A stretch of 64,000 nucleotides of DNA from positions 62,001 through 126,000 of the forward strand of contig NZ_CP128355.1 of assembly GCF_038789205.1 (NCBI RefSeq), given 5' to 3'. Shown here one piece after another: positions 17,512 through 25,895 of the stretch. The notes below the pieces were generated by a model that was not told the DNA's origin, made no database searches, and saw nothing but the letters and a program-made list of their open reading frames with translations. Position 1 is the first letter of the stretch; each line of letters begins with the position of its first letter. The translations under genes were made by a program, and so were the position numbers. This stretch comes from Staphylococcus hsinchuensis. Lineage in GTDB: Bacteria > Bacillota > Bacilli > Staphylococcales > Staphylococcaceae.

Positions 17512-18243
17512 TTATAAGAATTTATCAAAAATTAAATCCTTTCCTGGTACTTGCTTTTCATCATAGCCACGAAGAAATTCTTCATTATCATAAGGTACTT
17601 TCACACGTTCTACATCAATTTCGTTACCATTTATCGTTACAATTCCATATACAGCATATGATCCATTATTTAAACCTACTGCACCAGGATTAAAATCAAT
17701 TGTCGATTTATCATCAAATAAATGTACAGTATGATTATGACCAAACGCTATGAAATCAGCATCTTTATCGGAAAATAGCTGTGTCATATTGTTCTCAGTT
17801 GGTTCTACAATCGGGCTAAATGGAATACCATCGATCGGGGTATTTAATTTATCATTACTAATTTCATAATGAATAAATAATAATTTGCGTTGATTTATTG
17901 ATTTTTCAATTTTACGAGGTAATTGATTTAAACGATCGTAATAATCCTCATCTAAATGACTTTCAATCCATTGATGATGTTCATAAAACTTATCTTTTAA
18001 ATCTTCAGGGTAAGGAGTGTCATTAACTAATGACATAATTGCCTCATCATGATTACCTGCAATAATTTCCATATCGTCTCGGTCAAATATTGCGTCTAAA
18101 ACTTTATTTGTTTCATGTCCAACACCAATATTATCTCCCAAGTTGTAAATCGTTTCTATATCATTCCTACTATCAATGTCATCGAGTACTGCCTCTAATG
18201 CATCAAAGTTGCCATGAACGTCTGTAATAATTGCAAATTTCAT
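17512..18243 (-). CDS. Calcineurin-like metallophosphoesterase
   Basis: A 243-residue soluble phosphoesterase. The five metallophosphatase motifs are visible in order: 'ITDVHGNFDALE' (DxH), 'NLGDNIGVG' (GDxxG), 'IIAGNHDEA' (GNHD), 'LFIHYE' and 'AFGHNHTVHLF' (GHxH), then 'IDFNPGAVGLN'. It belongs to the YfcE/PrpE-like group that acts on phosphodiesters or phosphoproteins. The substrate cannot be inferred. The frame extends to 18261, but AAAGGAG is 9 bases before the ATG at 18243. It is a single gene, divergent from the membrane-protein gene at 18378. Confidence 0.88.
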   Translation of the reverse strand: MKFAIITDVHGNFDALEAVLDDIDSRNDIETIYNLGDNIGVGHETNKVLDAIFDRDDMEIIAGNHDEAIMSLVNDTPYPEDLKDKFYEHHQWIESHLDEDYYDRLNQLPRKIEKSINQRKLLFIHYEISNDKLNTPIDGIPFSPIVEPTENNMTQLFSDKDADFIAFGHNHTVHLFDDKSTIDFNPGAVGLNNGSYAVYGIVTINGNEIDVERVKVPYDNEEFLRGYDEKQVPGKDLIFDKFL

Positions 18244-18377
18244 GATGAAATCTCCTTTCATTTTATCTTATTCACAGAAATATTTTAACATTTTGTAGTA
18301 ATTTTGTTAGCTATTAATTTGAAAATGTCTATATTTTTGATATCGTAATCTTATCATCAAAAAGGAGTGCTTAAAAT

Positions 18378-19499
18378 TTGTTTAACTTTCATAAATTAGC
18401 ATTACAAAATACAAAGAAACAAAATGGTAAACTTTTATTATTTTCATTTATTGGTTTTATCATTGTTTATGTATTATTAGCTTTATCAATGATACCTATC
18501 CAAGCAGCAATACAAAAAATAATGCTGTCAGCGATGATGAAACAGTCATTAGTAGGACCAATAATTACGACTGTACTATCAATCCTTATTCCAATATTAA
18601 TTTTTGCATTGGTTCTATTCCCGTTAATCGTAGGAATTATATATGCGATAGATAAAGCCATAAATAAAGAACCGGTTAAATTCACTGATATTTTTGCCGG
18701 CTTTAAAAAAGGCCATTATCTTAAAAACTTGAAACTTTCATTTGTCGTACTATTAACAATCATTGTTTTAATGATTATTAACTTGTTAATATCAAAACTA
18801 TTAAACTTCGGTGTTGTTAAATTATTTACAGTATTACAAGGACCAATTAGTAGTTCAGATCATGCTTTAGGCATTTCACTAACAATGCAAATCATTTTTG
18901 CAACATTAGTATTATTTATCCAATCATTTGTAATTTGGTTCTTAATTACACTTGTTATCAATACCATTTTAGCTTCAATTAAAGACCCTTCAAAAGGTGC
19001 TTGGGCTAAATTAAAACGTGGATTCAAAGCTATTAAAAACGGTAGAAAAACTTGGTTCAAATTCTTTATCGGTTTATTACTATTGAACTTAATCGCTATC
19101 ATATTAGCATCTCCAATTAGTCAATTAATTTCTATTTTCACAGGAAATATGTCACAAACACTTGCTAACGTAATAGTTACTGTATTATCAATCGTTGTAA
19201 TAATTGCTCGTATTTTAATTTACTATCTAAATACTTTAGCTATTGTTCAATATTTCAATCGTGATGGTGAAAAATTAGAAACAAGTAAAGGTAAAAAAGG
19301 CAACAAGAACACAAATAAAAAGTCTCAATTAAAAGACAAATCACAAGACATCAAAGATGACATGACATCAAAAGATCATACTAAAGACAACAAAGAACAT
19401 ACAAATTCATCATTTAATGAGAAAGCTGATGAATTAAAAGAATCTGGTCAAAATAAAGCACATGATTTAAAAGATTCTGTTAAAAAATCAGATCAATAA
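18378..19499 (+). CDS. Six-helix membrane protein with long charged tail
   Basis: A 373-residue protein starting at TTG, 10 bases after AAAGGAG; no alternative start has an RBS. About six hydrophobic helices occur (roughly 20-45, 53-87, 115-140, 164-195, 218-245 and 250-285), separated by short basic loops such as 'KRGFKAIKNGRKTW'. This layout resembles the DUF975 / GDPD-membrane-domain type. The last ~85 residues are a hydrophilic, Lys/Asp/Ser-rich, probably disordered cytoplasmic tail with LEA-like 'ADELKESGQNKAHDLKDS'. Function is unknown. It is monocistronic, with a terminator. Confidence 0.75.
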   Translation: MFNFHKLALQNTKKQNGKLLLFSFIGFIIVYVLLALSMIPIQAAIQKIMLSAMMKQSLVGPIITTVLSILIPILIFALVLFPLIVGIIYAIDKAINKEPVKFTDIFAGFKKGHYLKNLKLSFVVLLTIIVLMIINLLISKLLNFGVVKLFTVLQGPISSSDHALGISLTMQIIFATLVLFIQSFVIWFLITLVINTILASIKDPSKGAWAKLKRGFKAIKNGRKTWFKFFIGLLLLNLIAIILASPISQLISIFTGNMSQTLANVIVTVLSIVVIIARILIYYLNTLAIVQYFNRDGEKLETSKGKKGNKNTNKKSQLKDKSQDIKDDMTSKDHTKDNKEHTNSSFNEKADELKESGQNKAHDLKDSVKKSDQ

Positions 19500-19529
19500 T
19501 TAAATAGAAACGCTAGGTAACATCCTAGA

Positions 19530-19580
19530 AAAAAGCCACCCCAAAAGATGACTTCAATCTTATGGGGTGGCTATCTTTAT
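19530..19580 (+). terminator. Terminator between 18378 gene and HAD gene
   Basis: Stem AGCCACCCCA / TGGGGTGGCT, followed by ATCTTTAT on the plus strand. Confidence 0.8.
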
Positions 19581-19641
19581 ATCCTATTTTCGAAGGGGAA
19601 AACTTTGTGGGAACACTGTTTTTTTTGACGTATTACTTAAA

Positions 19642-20493
19642 TTATAAAAAATGTTCACTTAAGTACTTGGCCACACCGTTCTCTTCATTAGTAAATGTAG
19701 TTACATCATCAGTCAATGCCTGTATTTCAGGACGAGCATTCTTCATCGCTATCGTATAACCACCAAATGCAAACATAGATCTATCATTATCACTATCACC
19801 CATCACGAGCGTTGATGCTTGTGGTATATTAAAATGATCAATCATTTCCTTAATACCTGTACCTTTATCTTTTTTATAAGCCATTGTTTCTGCATTAAAG
19901 CGCGATGAATTAGAAATACTTATACGTAAGTCTTCTTGCTCGTTTGCTAGTGTTTCACGAAATCGAGCAATTTTACTGTATTCAGGTGAGAATAAATAAA
20001 TTTTTGAAAAATGGGTGTCTGGTATTCTTGAAACCCAATCCACCTTTTCACTTATAGACTCTCGTCTAGACGCCCACTCACTTTCACTTACATCACCAGG
20101 TGGAGTGTCATTTTCAAATAATTCAGTCGTCCATTCTTTGTCCTTTTCTAGAATGATTCTATTTTGATCAAATGGAAATACCTCATAATAGATGTTTTGT
20201 TCTTGCGCTCGCGCTACTATTTTATCAACTGTAATGAAATCTAAACTATGTTTAAAAATCGTCTCATCATTAACTTTCCCTAATGTACCATTTGAACTAA
20301 TGATGCCATCTACTTCAAATGTCGATGGGATTAAATTGCGAATTTCATCATGAGCACGCCCCGTTGCTAAAAATACTTTATACCCGCGTCCTCTCACTTG
20401 TTGAATCACTTTTGTTGTTTCTAAATCTACTTTATTATCTTTATGTAATAAAGTACCATCCATATCAAGAAAAATTGCTTCTATATTATCCAT
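19642..20493 (-). CDS. Cof-type HAD-IIB phosphatase
   Basis: A sugar-phosphate or flavin-phosphate phosphatase of the Cof/YidA type. Motif I is 'AIFLDMDGTLL' (nucleophile Asp and acid Asp), motif II 'FLATGR', motif III Lys is in 'KDKGTGIKEMI', and motif IV is 'VMGDSDNDRSMF'. The large cap domain lies between motifs II and III. The frame reaches an ATG at 20532 that overlaps the ABC gene stop as ATGA but has no RBS. AGAGG lies 8 bases before the ATG at 20493, which I prefer (283 residues). It is probably co-transcribed with the ABC ATPase. The physiological substrate is unknown. Confidence 0.85.
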   Translation of the reverse strand: MDNIEAIFLDMDGTLLHKDNKVDLETTKVIQQVRGRGYKVFLATGRAHDEIRNLIPSTFEVDGIISSNGTLGKVNDETIFKHSLDFITVDKIVARAQEQNIYYEVFPFDQNRIILEKDKEWTTELFENDTPPGDVSESEWASRRESISEKVDWVSRIPDTHFSKIYLFSPEYSKIARFRETLANEQEDLRISISNSSRFNAETMAYKKDKGTGIKEMIDHFNIPQASTLVMGDSDNDRSMFAFGGYTIAMKNARPEIQALTDDVTTFTNEENGVAKYLSEHFL

Positions 20494-20528
20494 AAGAACT
20501 TCCTCTCTCATTTCAGCTAAAGATATCG

Positions 20529-21314
20529 TCATTTATCTTTTAAAAATAGTGAATAGCGTTGATATTGTTTATTTAAAATAACTTCTCTATTAAAATAATC
20601 ACTTAATGTATGACTGTTCATAATATCTATTAAATTGCCTTGTTTATAACATACCCCATCTTTGAGTAGAAAACCTTTTTTAAAAGCTGGGGTTATTTCC
20701 TCAATAAAATGTGTAACGTAGATGACTGCCAATTCAGGATGTTGTTCAAACATTTCCTCCAAGGAATTTAATAAATCTTCACGTGTAATAAAATCTAAAC
20801 CAGACGCAGGTTCATCTAATATTAATAATTTCGGTCGTGTCATCATTGCTCTAGCAATTAACACCTTTTGTCGTTCGCCAGTCGATAAATAACCATAATA
20901 CTGATTTTCGAACTCTTCCATGCCTATTGCTTCCAATTGTTTTCGTGCCAATTCAATTTGATCATTATTGACGTGTTGAAATAAGCCAATGGATTTGAAC
21001 AACCCACTCAACACGACGTCAATCACTTTTTCTCCTTCTTGAAATCTGTTCATTAAACTATTAGAAACAAATCCAATGTTATCTCTTACAATATCTGCAG
21101 AATATCCTTTCGTTCCAGGCTGTTTGCCAAAAAGTGTGATTTCTCCTGATGTTATGGGTTCATATACGTTCATTATATTTAATAATGTTGTTTTCCCTGC
21201 CCCATTTAAACCATACAGCAACCATTTTTCTCCTTGGTCAATTTGCCAACTGACATCATTAATAATCAAATTACCATGTTTCTGACGGGACACGTTCTCC
21301 AATTTTATTAGCAT
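20529..21314 (-). CDS. ABC transporter-type ATPase (orphan)
   Basis: A 261-residue single ABC ATPase. Walker A is 'GLNGAGKTT', the Q-loop region is near 'IGFVSNSLM', the signature is 'LSTGERQKV', Walker B is 'LLILDEPASGLD', and the H-loop is 'VTHFIEE'. It resembles the B. subtilis YlmA / molybdate ModF-like class of ATPases, which lack obvious partners. No membrane permease or binding protein is encoded nearby, so it may serve a distant permease or have a non-transport role. It is followed by the HAD phosphatase with a 4-base overlap to that frame and preceded by the DUF2200 gene. Confidence 0.88.
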   Translation of the reverse strand: MLIKLENVSRQKHGNLIINDVSWQIDQGEKWLLYGLNGAGKTTLLNIMNVYEPITSGEITLFGKQPGTKGYSADIVRDNIGFVSNSLMNRFQEGEKVIDVVLSGLFKSIGLFQHVNNDQIELARKQLEAIGMEEFENQYYGYLSTGERQKVLIARAMMTRPKLLILDEPASGLDFITREDLLNSLEEMFEQHPELAVIYVTHFIEEITPAFKKGFLLKDGVCYKQGNLIDIMNSHTLSDYFNREVILNKQYQRYSLFLKDK

Positions 21315-21335
21315 AAGCTCACCTTATTTCATGAC

Positions 21336-21695
21336 TTAAATTTTATCTTCTCTAAAAATCTTAGACATTGCCTTTCCTTTAGCAAGTTCGTCTACCATTT
21401 TATCCAAATAGCGAATTTCTTTCATCGTAGAAGGCTCCATCTCCTCCACACGCGTGCCACAAATGACACCGGTAACATATTCTCGATGAGGATTGAGTTG
21501 TGGCGCTTGATTTATAAAGGTCTCATAGTCAACTTCTTCGTCCAATAAAGTTTCTAATTGTGATTCATTATACCCCGTTAACCAAAAAATCAATTCCTTT
21601 AATTCAGCTTCAGTTCTTCCCTTTTTTTCAACTTTCTTTACTAAAAGTGGGTATACCTTCGCAAATGACATTTTATAAATTTTTAGCTCGGCCAT
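21336..21695 (-). CDS. DUF2200-family protein
   Basis: A 119-residue soluble protein matching the DUF2200 pattern: N-terminal 'IYKMSFAKVYPLLVKKVEKKGRTEAEL', central 'WLTGY', 'INQAPQLNPHRE...GVICGTRVEE' and C-terminal 'MKEIRYLDKMVDELAKGKAMSKI'. The family is widespread in bacteria and has no assigned function. AGGAGG lies 8 bases before the ATG. The gap to the ABC ATPase downstream is 21 bp, so they likely share a transcript. Confidence 0.85.
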   Translation of the reverse strand: MAELKIYKMSFAKVYPLLVKKVEKKGRTEAELKELIFWLTGYNESQLETLLDEEVDYETFINQAPQLNPHREYVTGVICGTRVEEMEPSTMKEIRYLDKMVDELAKGKAMSKIFREDKI

Positions 21696-21760
21696 TTTAA
21701 ATCCTCCTTAATATCTCAATTGTTATTGTACTTATTTATTCAATCATAATTAACTTTTAA

Positions 21761-21841
21761 ATGCACGACAAAGATTTCAATGGTGAACGTACATTATCTA
21801 AAAAATATAACGAACGTAAAGATAACTTTTTAAATAAATAA
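21761..21841 (+). other. 26-codon plus-strand ORF, possible gene remnant
   Basis: An ATG opens a 26-codon hydrophilic frame (MHDKDFNGERTLS...NFLNK) in the gap between the DUF2200 gene and glmS. A stop codon lies directly before the ATG and there is no Shine-Dalgarno sequence. It could be the 3' scrap of a lost gene or chance. Confidence 0.25.
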
Positions 21842-21843
21842 AA

Positions 21844-21880
21844 GAAGCTAACCGGTTCAAAAAGAACCGATTAGCTGTGA
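21844..21880 (-). terminator. Terminator after glmS
   Basis: Stem AGCTAACCGGTTC / GAACCGATTAGCT (21846-21876, one mismatch), with TTCTTTTATTTATTT on the minus strand. Confidence 0.87.
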
Positions 21881-21901
21881 TATACATTTGATTAAATTCG
21901 T

Positions 21902-23707
21902 TTATTCAACCGTTACTGATTTAGCAAGGTTACGTGGTTTATCAACATCTAAATCTCTGTGTAACGCTGCGTAGTAAGAGATTAATTGTAAAGTTACTAC
22001 TGAAACTAATGGCGTTAATAACTCATGTACTTGCGGGATCACGTAAGTGTCACCATCTTTGTTTAATCCATTCATTGAAATAATACATGGATTAGCGCCA
22101 CGAGCTACAACTTCTTTCACGTTACCACGGATTGAAAGGTTTACATTTTCTTGTGTAGCAAGTGCAATTACTGGTGTTCCATCTTCAATCAAGGCAATTG
22201 TACCGTGTTTTAACTCGCCCCCAGCAAAGCCTTCTGCTTGAATATATGAAATTTCTTTCAGTTTTAATGAACCTTCTAAACTTACATTGTAGTCGATTGT
22301 ACGACCAATAAAGAATGCATTGCGCGTTGTTTCTAAGAAATCAGTTGCAATTTGTTCCATAACTTCAGCATCGTCTACAATTGCTTCGATAGCTGTTGTT
22401 ACTTTAGCTAATTCACGAAGTAAATCAACATCTGCTTCTCTCTTGTGCTCTTTCGCAACGATTTGAGAAAGAATAGATAAAACAGCGATTTGTGCTGTGT
22501 AAGCTTTAGTAGATGCAACCGCGATTTCTGGACCTGCATGTAATAATAAAGTATGATCCGCTTCACGTGACAGTGTTGAACCTGCAACATTTGTGATCGT
22601 TAATGATTTATGACCTAATTTATTTGTTTCAACTAATACTGCACGACTATCTGCTGTTTCACCTGATTGAGAAATAAAGATGAATAATGGTTTTTCAGAT
22701 AATAATGGCATATTGTATACGAACTCTGAAGCTACATGTACCTCAGTTGGCACGCCTGCCCATTTTTCAATGAACTCTTTGCCGACTAAACCAGCGTGGT
22801 AACTTGTACCAGCCGCAATAACATAAATACGGTCTGCTTCTGCCACATCTTTAATGATGCTTGAATCCATCTTCAAGTTTCCATTTTCATCTTGGTATTC
22901 TTGAATAATACGACGCATAACAGCTGGTTGTTCGTGAATTTCTTTTAACATATAGTGATCGTATACGCCTTTTTCAGCATCTGCTGCATCGATTTGAGCC
23001 GTATATGATTCTCTTTCTTGAACTTCACCTTCAAGTGTTTTAATAACAACGTCATCACGTTTAACAATTACGATTTCATGATCGTGAATTTCTTTATACT
23101 GATTTGTAACTTGTAACATCGCAATCGCATCTGAAGCGATAACATTAAAGTCGTCTCCTACACCGATTAATAGTGGTGATTTGTTTTTAGCTACGAAAAT
23201 CTTATCTTCATCTTCATTATCGATTAAACCTAAAGCATAAGAACCTTCTAATAAAGAGATTACTTTTGTGAAGGCATCTTCAGTTGAAAGACCTTCATTT
23301 GAAAAATGCTCAACTAATTGAACGATAACTTCCGTATCAGTTTCAGAGATGAAAGTAATGTCGCTTAAATATTCGTTCTTAAGCTCTTCATAGTTTTCAA
23401 TTACACCATTGTGTACTAAAGTGAAACGCTTTGAAGCTGATTGATGTGGGTGAGAGTTTTCATAATTAGGTACACCATGTGTTGCCCAACGTGTATGACC
23501 AATACCTAACGTACCATCTTGATCATCTGCTTCTGCAACCTTTCTAAGTTCTGAAATGCGTCCTTTCGCCTTTGATACTGAAGTACCTGATTCATTAACT
23601 ACTGCAATCCCAGCTGAATCATAACCTCTATATTCTAATTTTTCTAAACCTTTTAATAATAATTCTTTGGCATTATCTTGCCCGATATATCCTACAATTC
23701 CGCACAT
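21902..23707 (-). CDS. glmS: Glutamine-fructose-6-phosphate aminotransferase
   Basis: A 601-residue enzyme that makes glucosamine-6-phosphate from fructose-6-phosphate and glutamine, the entry to UDP-GlcNAc and cell-wall synthesis. The N-terminal glutaminase begins MCGIVGYIG, so Cys1 after Met removal is the nucleophile, with 'GHTRWATHG' and 'HNGVIENY' typical of Ntn amidotransferases. Two SIS sugar-isomerase domains follow (about 285-430 and 455-590), with 'SQSGETADS', 'STKAYTAQ' and the C-terminal '[12 protein letters not shown]'. The frame extends to 23725, but GGAGG precedes the ATG at 23707 and the catalytic cysteine must be second. It is controlled by the upstream ribozyme. Confidence 0.97.
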   Translation of the reverse strand: MCGIVGYIGQDNAKELLLKGLEKLEYRGYDSAGIAVVNESGTSVSKAKGRISELRKVAEADDQDGTLGIGHTRWATHGVPNYENSHPHQSASKRFTLVHNGVIENYEELKNEYLSDITFISETDTEVIVQLVEHFSNEGLSTEDAFTKVISLLEGSYALGLIDNEDEDKIFVAKNKSPLLIGVGDDFNVIASDAIAMLQVTNQYKEIHDHEIVIVKRDDVVIKTLEGEVQERESYTAQIDAADAEKGVYDHYMLKEIHEQPAVMRRIIQEYQDENGNLKMDSSIIKDVAEADRIYVIAAGTSYHAGLVGKEFIEKWAGVPTEVHVASEFVYNMPLLSEKPLFIFISQSGETADSRAVLVETNKLGHKSLTITNVAGSTLSREADHTLLLHAGPEIAVASTKAYTAQIAVLSILSQIVAKEHKREADVDLLRELAKVTTAIEAIVDDAEVMEQIATDFLETTRNAFFIGRTIDYNVSLEGSLKLKEISYIQAEGFAGGELKHGTIALIEDGTPVIALATQENVNLSIRGNVKEVVARGANPCIISMNGLNKDGDTYVIPQVHELLTPLVSVVTLQLISYYAALHRDLDVDKPRNLAKSVTVE

Positions 23708-23859
23708 ATTAATATTAACCTCCATCTACAGTATTCACAGAAAATCATATAGCAACAAAACATTGTTTATATACGCTCATACAATGTTTCATTATGTCTC
23801 AGTCATTGTCATTTAGTAACTTAAGACCTTCTATGAACCATATTACTTTATATTCATTG

Positions 23860-24056
23860 GCTAGCTTATTAACTTTGTGCACTAGGTTGCCCTAATGTTT
23901 TACTTAATAAGTTGTCGAATGAGCCACATCCGGGATAGCATCCGCCGATGATTCGATAACTATCCTCCTCGTCTACAAGTACAATTAACATATCTATTAA
24001 GATTTCTGTTTTAAACCTTAAATGTTCAACATATCAACCTACTTGCACAGGCGCTT
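23860..24056 (-). ncRNA. glmS self-cleaving ribozyme/riboswitch
   Basis: On the minus strand, about 350 to 150 bases before glmS, the RNA reads AAAGCGCCTGTGCAAGTAGG at its 5' side. This is the conserved cleavage-site and P1/P2 region, with cleavage expected between A (24055) and G (24054). Further in are the conserved 'GTAGACGAGGAGGATAG', 'ATCATCGGCGGATGCTATCC' and 'GGGCAACCTAGTGC' blocks of the glmS core and P3/P4. Glucosamine-6-phosphate acts as cofactor for self-cleavage, which destabilises the mRNA and gives feedback control. The 3' boundary is approximate. Confidence 0.93.
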
Positions 24057-24103
24057 TGATTACCTTTTTTGCTATTATTCCCTCCTTTCCATCAATACTT
24101 TCT

Positions 24104-24133
24104 ATTGTACAATGCGCTCAACTCTCATTGCAA
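24104..24133 (-). promoter_or_regulatory. glmS promoter
   Basis: On the minus strand, TTGCAA (24133-24128), 18 bp, TACAAT (24109-24104). This would start transcription about 40 bases upstream of the ribozyme cleavage site. Confidence 0.6.
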
Positions 24134-24215
24134 ATAAAATAAAGTTCCATTTTACCCAATATAACGCGTCAATATCACTTTCTACTATATATACTGTAAT
24201 CGACTTACTTTACGA

Positions 24216-24236
24216 TTGTCATATTAATCGTGCCAA
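24216..24236 (+). promoter_or_regulatory. Candidate MtlR activator site before mtlA
   Basis: TTGTCA-N9-TGCCAA resembles the MtlR operator core TTGnCA...TGnCAA known from Bacillus/Geobacillus. It lies about 28 bp upstream of a weak -35. This is an inference from pattern only. Confidence 0.45.
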
Positions 24237-24263
24237 ATCGGAAACTACTTTATATTGTTCTCA

Positions 24264-24293
24264 TTAACAAAACACCTTAAAATTTAGTATATA
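24264..24293 (+). promoter_or_regulatory. Probable mtl operon promoter
   Basis: TTAACA (24264-24269), 18 bp, TATATA (24288-24293), just downstream of the candidate MtlR site and 29 bp before the mtlA ATG. The weak -35 suits an activator-dependent promoter. Confidence 0.5.
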
Positions 24294-24321
24294 AAATAAA
24301 TATTTAAAGGGGGCAAAAGTT

Positions 24322-25861
24322 ATGTCACAAACAGAAACAGCAGAAAATAAAGGACTCGGACGCAAAGTTCAAGCCTTCGGGTCATTTTTAAGTAGTATGA
24401 TTATGCCAAATATTGGGGCTTTTATAGCATGGGGCTTAATCGCATCAATATTTATTAAAGGTGGTTGGTGGCCTAATAAAGAGTTAGGTGAGCTAGCCTC
24501 TCCAATGATTTCTTATTTAATACCTTTACTTATCGCATATAGTGGTGGACGTTTAATCCATGAAATGCGTGGAGGTATTATTGCAGCCGTTGCTACAATG
24601 GGTGTTATCGTTGCTCTACCAGACAACAATGTTACTTGGAGCAATGATTATGGGACCACTTGTCGGTTGGTTAATGAAAAAAACAGACCAATTTATACAA
24701 CCAAGAACGCCACAAGGCTTTGAAATGTTATTCAATAACTTTTCAGCAGGTATCCTTGGTTTTATTATGACACTCGTAGGATTTAAGATTCTTGCGCCAA
24801 TTATGTCATTTATTATGCATATACTTTCTCTCGCAGTAGGTGGTTTAGTACATGCGCATTTATTACCACTAGTAAGTATTCTTGTTGAACCAGCAAAAAT
24901 TGTATTTTTAAATAACGCAATTAACCATGGTGTGTTCACACCACTAGGTGCGGACCAAGCTGCTTCAGCTGGAAAATCAATCCTTTACACAATCGAATCA
25001 AACCCTGGACCTGGTTTAGGTATTTTAGTTGCATATATGATCTTTGGGAAAGGTACTGCTAAAGCGACTTCATATGGTGCTGGTATTATCCATTTCTTCG
25101 GTGGTATCCATGAAATTTATTTCCCATATGTTTTAATGAGACCATTATTATTTATCGCCGTAATCTTAGGTGGTATGACAGGCGTAGCAACTTATTCATT
25201 GCTTGATTTCGGGTTCAAGAGTCCGGCATCACCTGGTTCATTTATCGTATATATTATCAATACACCTAAAGGTGATTATTTAACTATGATTCTAGGTGTA
25301 CTGTTAGCTGCCCTTGTATCATTTATTGTTGCTTCATTAATTTTAAAATTCACGAAAGAACCTAAACAAGATTTAGAAGCTGCCACTGCTAAAATGGAAG
25401 CAACGAAAGGTAAAAAATCAAGTGTATCATCTAAATTAAAAGGGAATGAACAAGATAAGGCTACGACTACAGCTGCTGGTACAACTGCAGCACAAAGTAC
25501 TAATAGCCAGGAAGAAGATGATTCAGAGGATCTTCTAGACAATTATGATACTGAAAACGTTGACGCACACGATTATAGCAACGTTAATCACGTTATCTTT
25601 GCGTGTGATGCTGGTATGGGTTCAAGTGCTATGGGAGCAAGCATGTTACGTAATAAATTCAAAAAAGCTGATATTCAAAACGTAGATGTATCAAATACAG
25701 CAATTAACCAATTATCAGAAGATGCACAACTCGTTATTACTCAAAAGAAACTAACTGACAGAGCAATTAAACAATCACCAAATGCAATCCATATTTCAGT
25801 AGATAACTTTTTAAATTCTCCAAGATATGATGAATTGCTAGAAAACCTAAAAAATAAATAA
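24322..25861 (+). pseudogene. mtlA: Mannitol PTS EIICB, frameshifted
   Basis: The membrane permease that takes up and phosphorylates mannitol. The first frame (24322-24723) encodes the N-terminus: '[23 protein letters not shown]' helices and 'GVIVALPD', then nonsense. The correct sequence resumes in a different frame at 24629 ([18 protein letters not shown]...) and runs to 25861. This covers the rest of EIIC, the 'HEIYFPYVLMRP' motif, a Thr/Ala/Ser-rich linker and the EIIB domain with its phospho-cysteine in 'IFACDAGMGSSAMG'. Four bases (24625-24628) separate GAC from ATG where a multiple of three is needed, a net loss of two or gain of one base. Repaired length would be about 513 residues. 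Sequencing error is possible. The downstream operon is intact. Confidence 0.85.
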
Positions 25862-25895
25862 TTTTTAACATGAACATAATATGGGAGGGAGAATA

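Noticed and set aside
17448..17693. 81-codon plus-strand frame opposite the phosphoesterase gene
   Set aside because: It is the antisense shadow of the 3' end of the metallophosphoesterase.
24194..24210. Catabolite (cre) site before mtlA
   Set aside because: Only the left half (TGTAATCG) fits the consensus; the right half does not.
24022..24267. 81-codon plus-strand frame before mtlA
   Set aside because: It is antisense to the glmS ribozyme and its promoter and lacks an RBS.
24622..24640. Programmed frameshift in mtlA
   Set aside because: There is no slippery heptamer with a downstream pseudoknot or an internal stop at the shift; a lesion or sequencing error is simpler.
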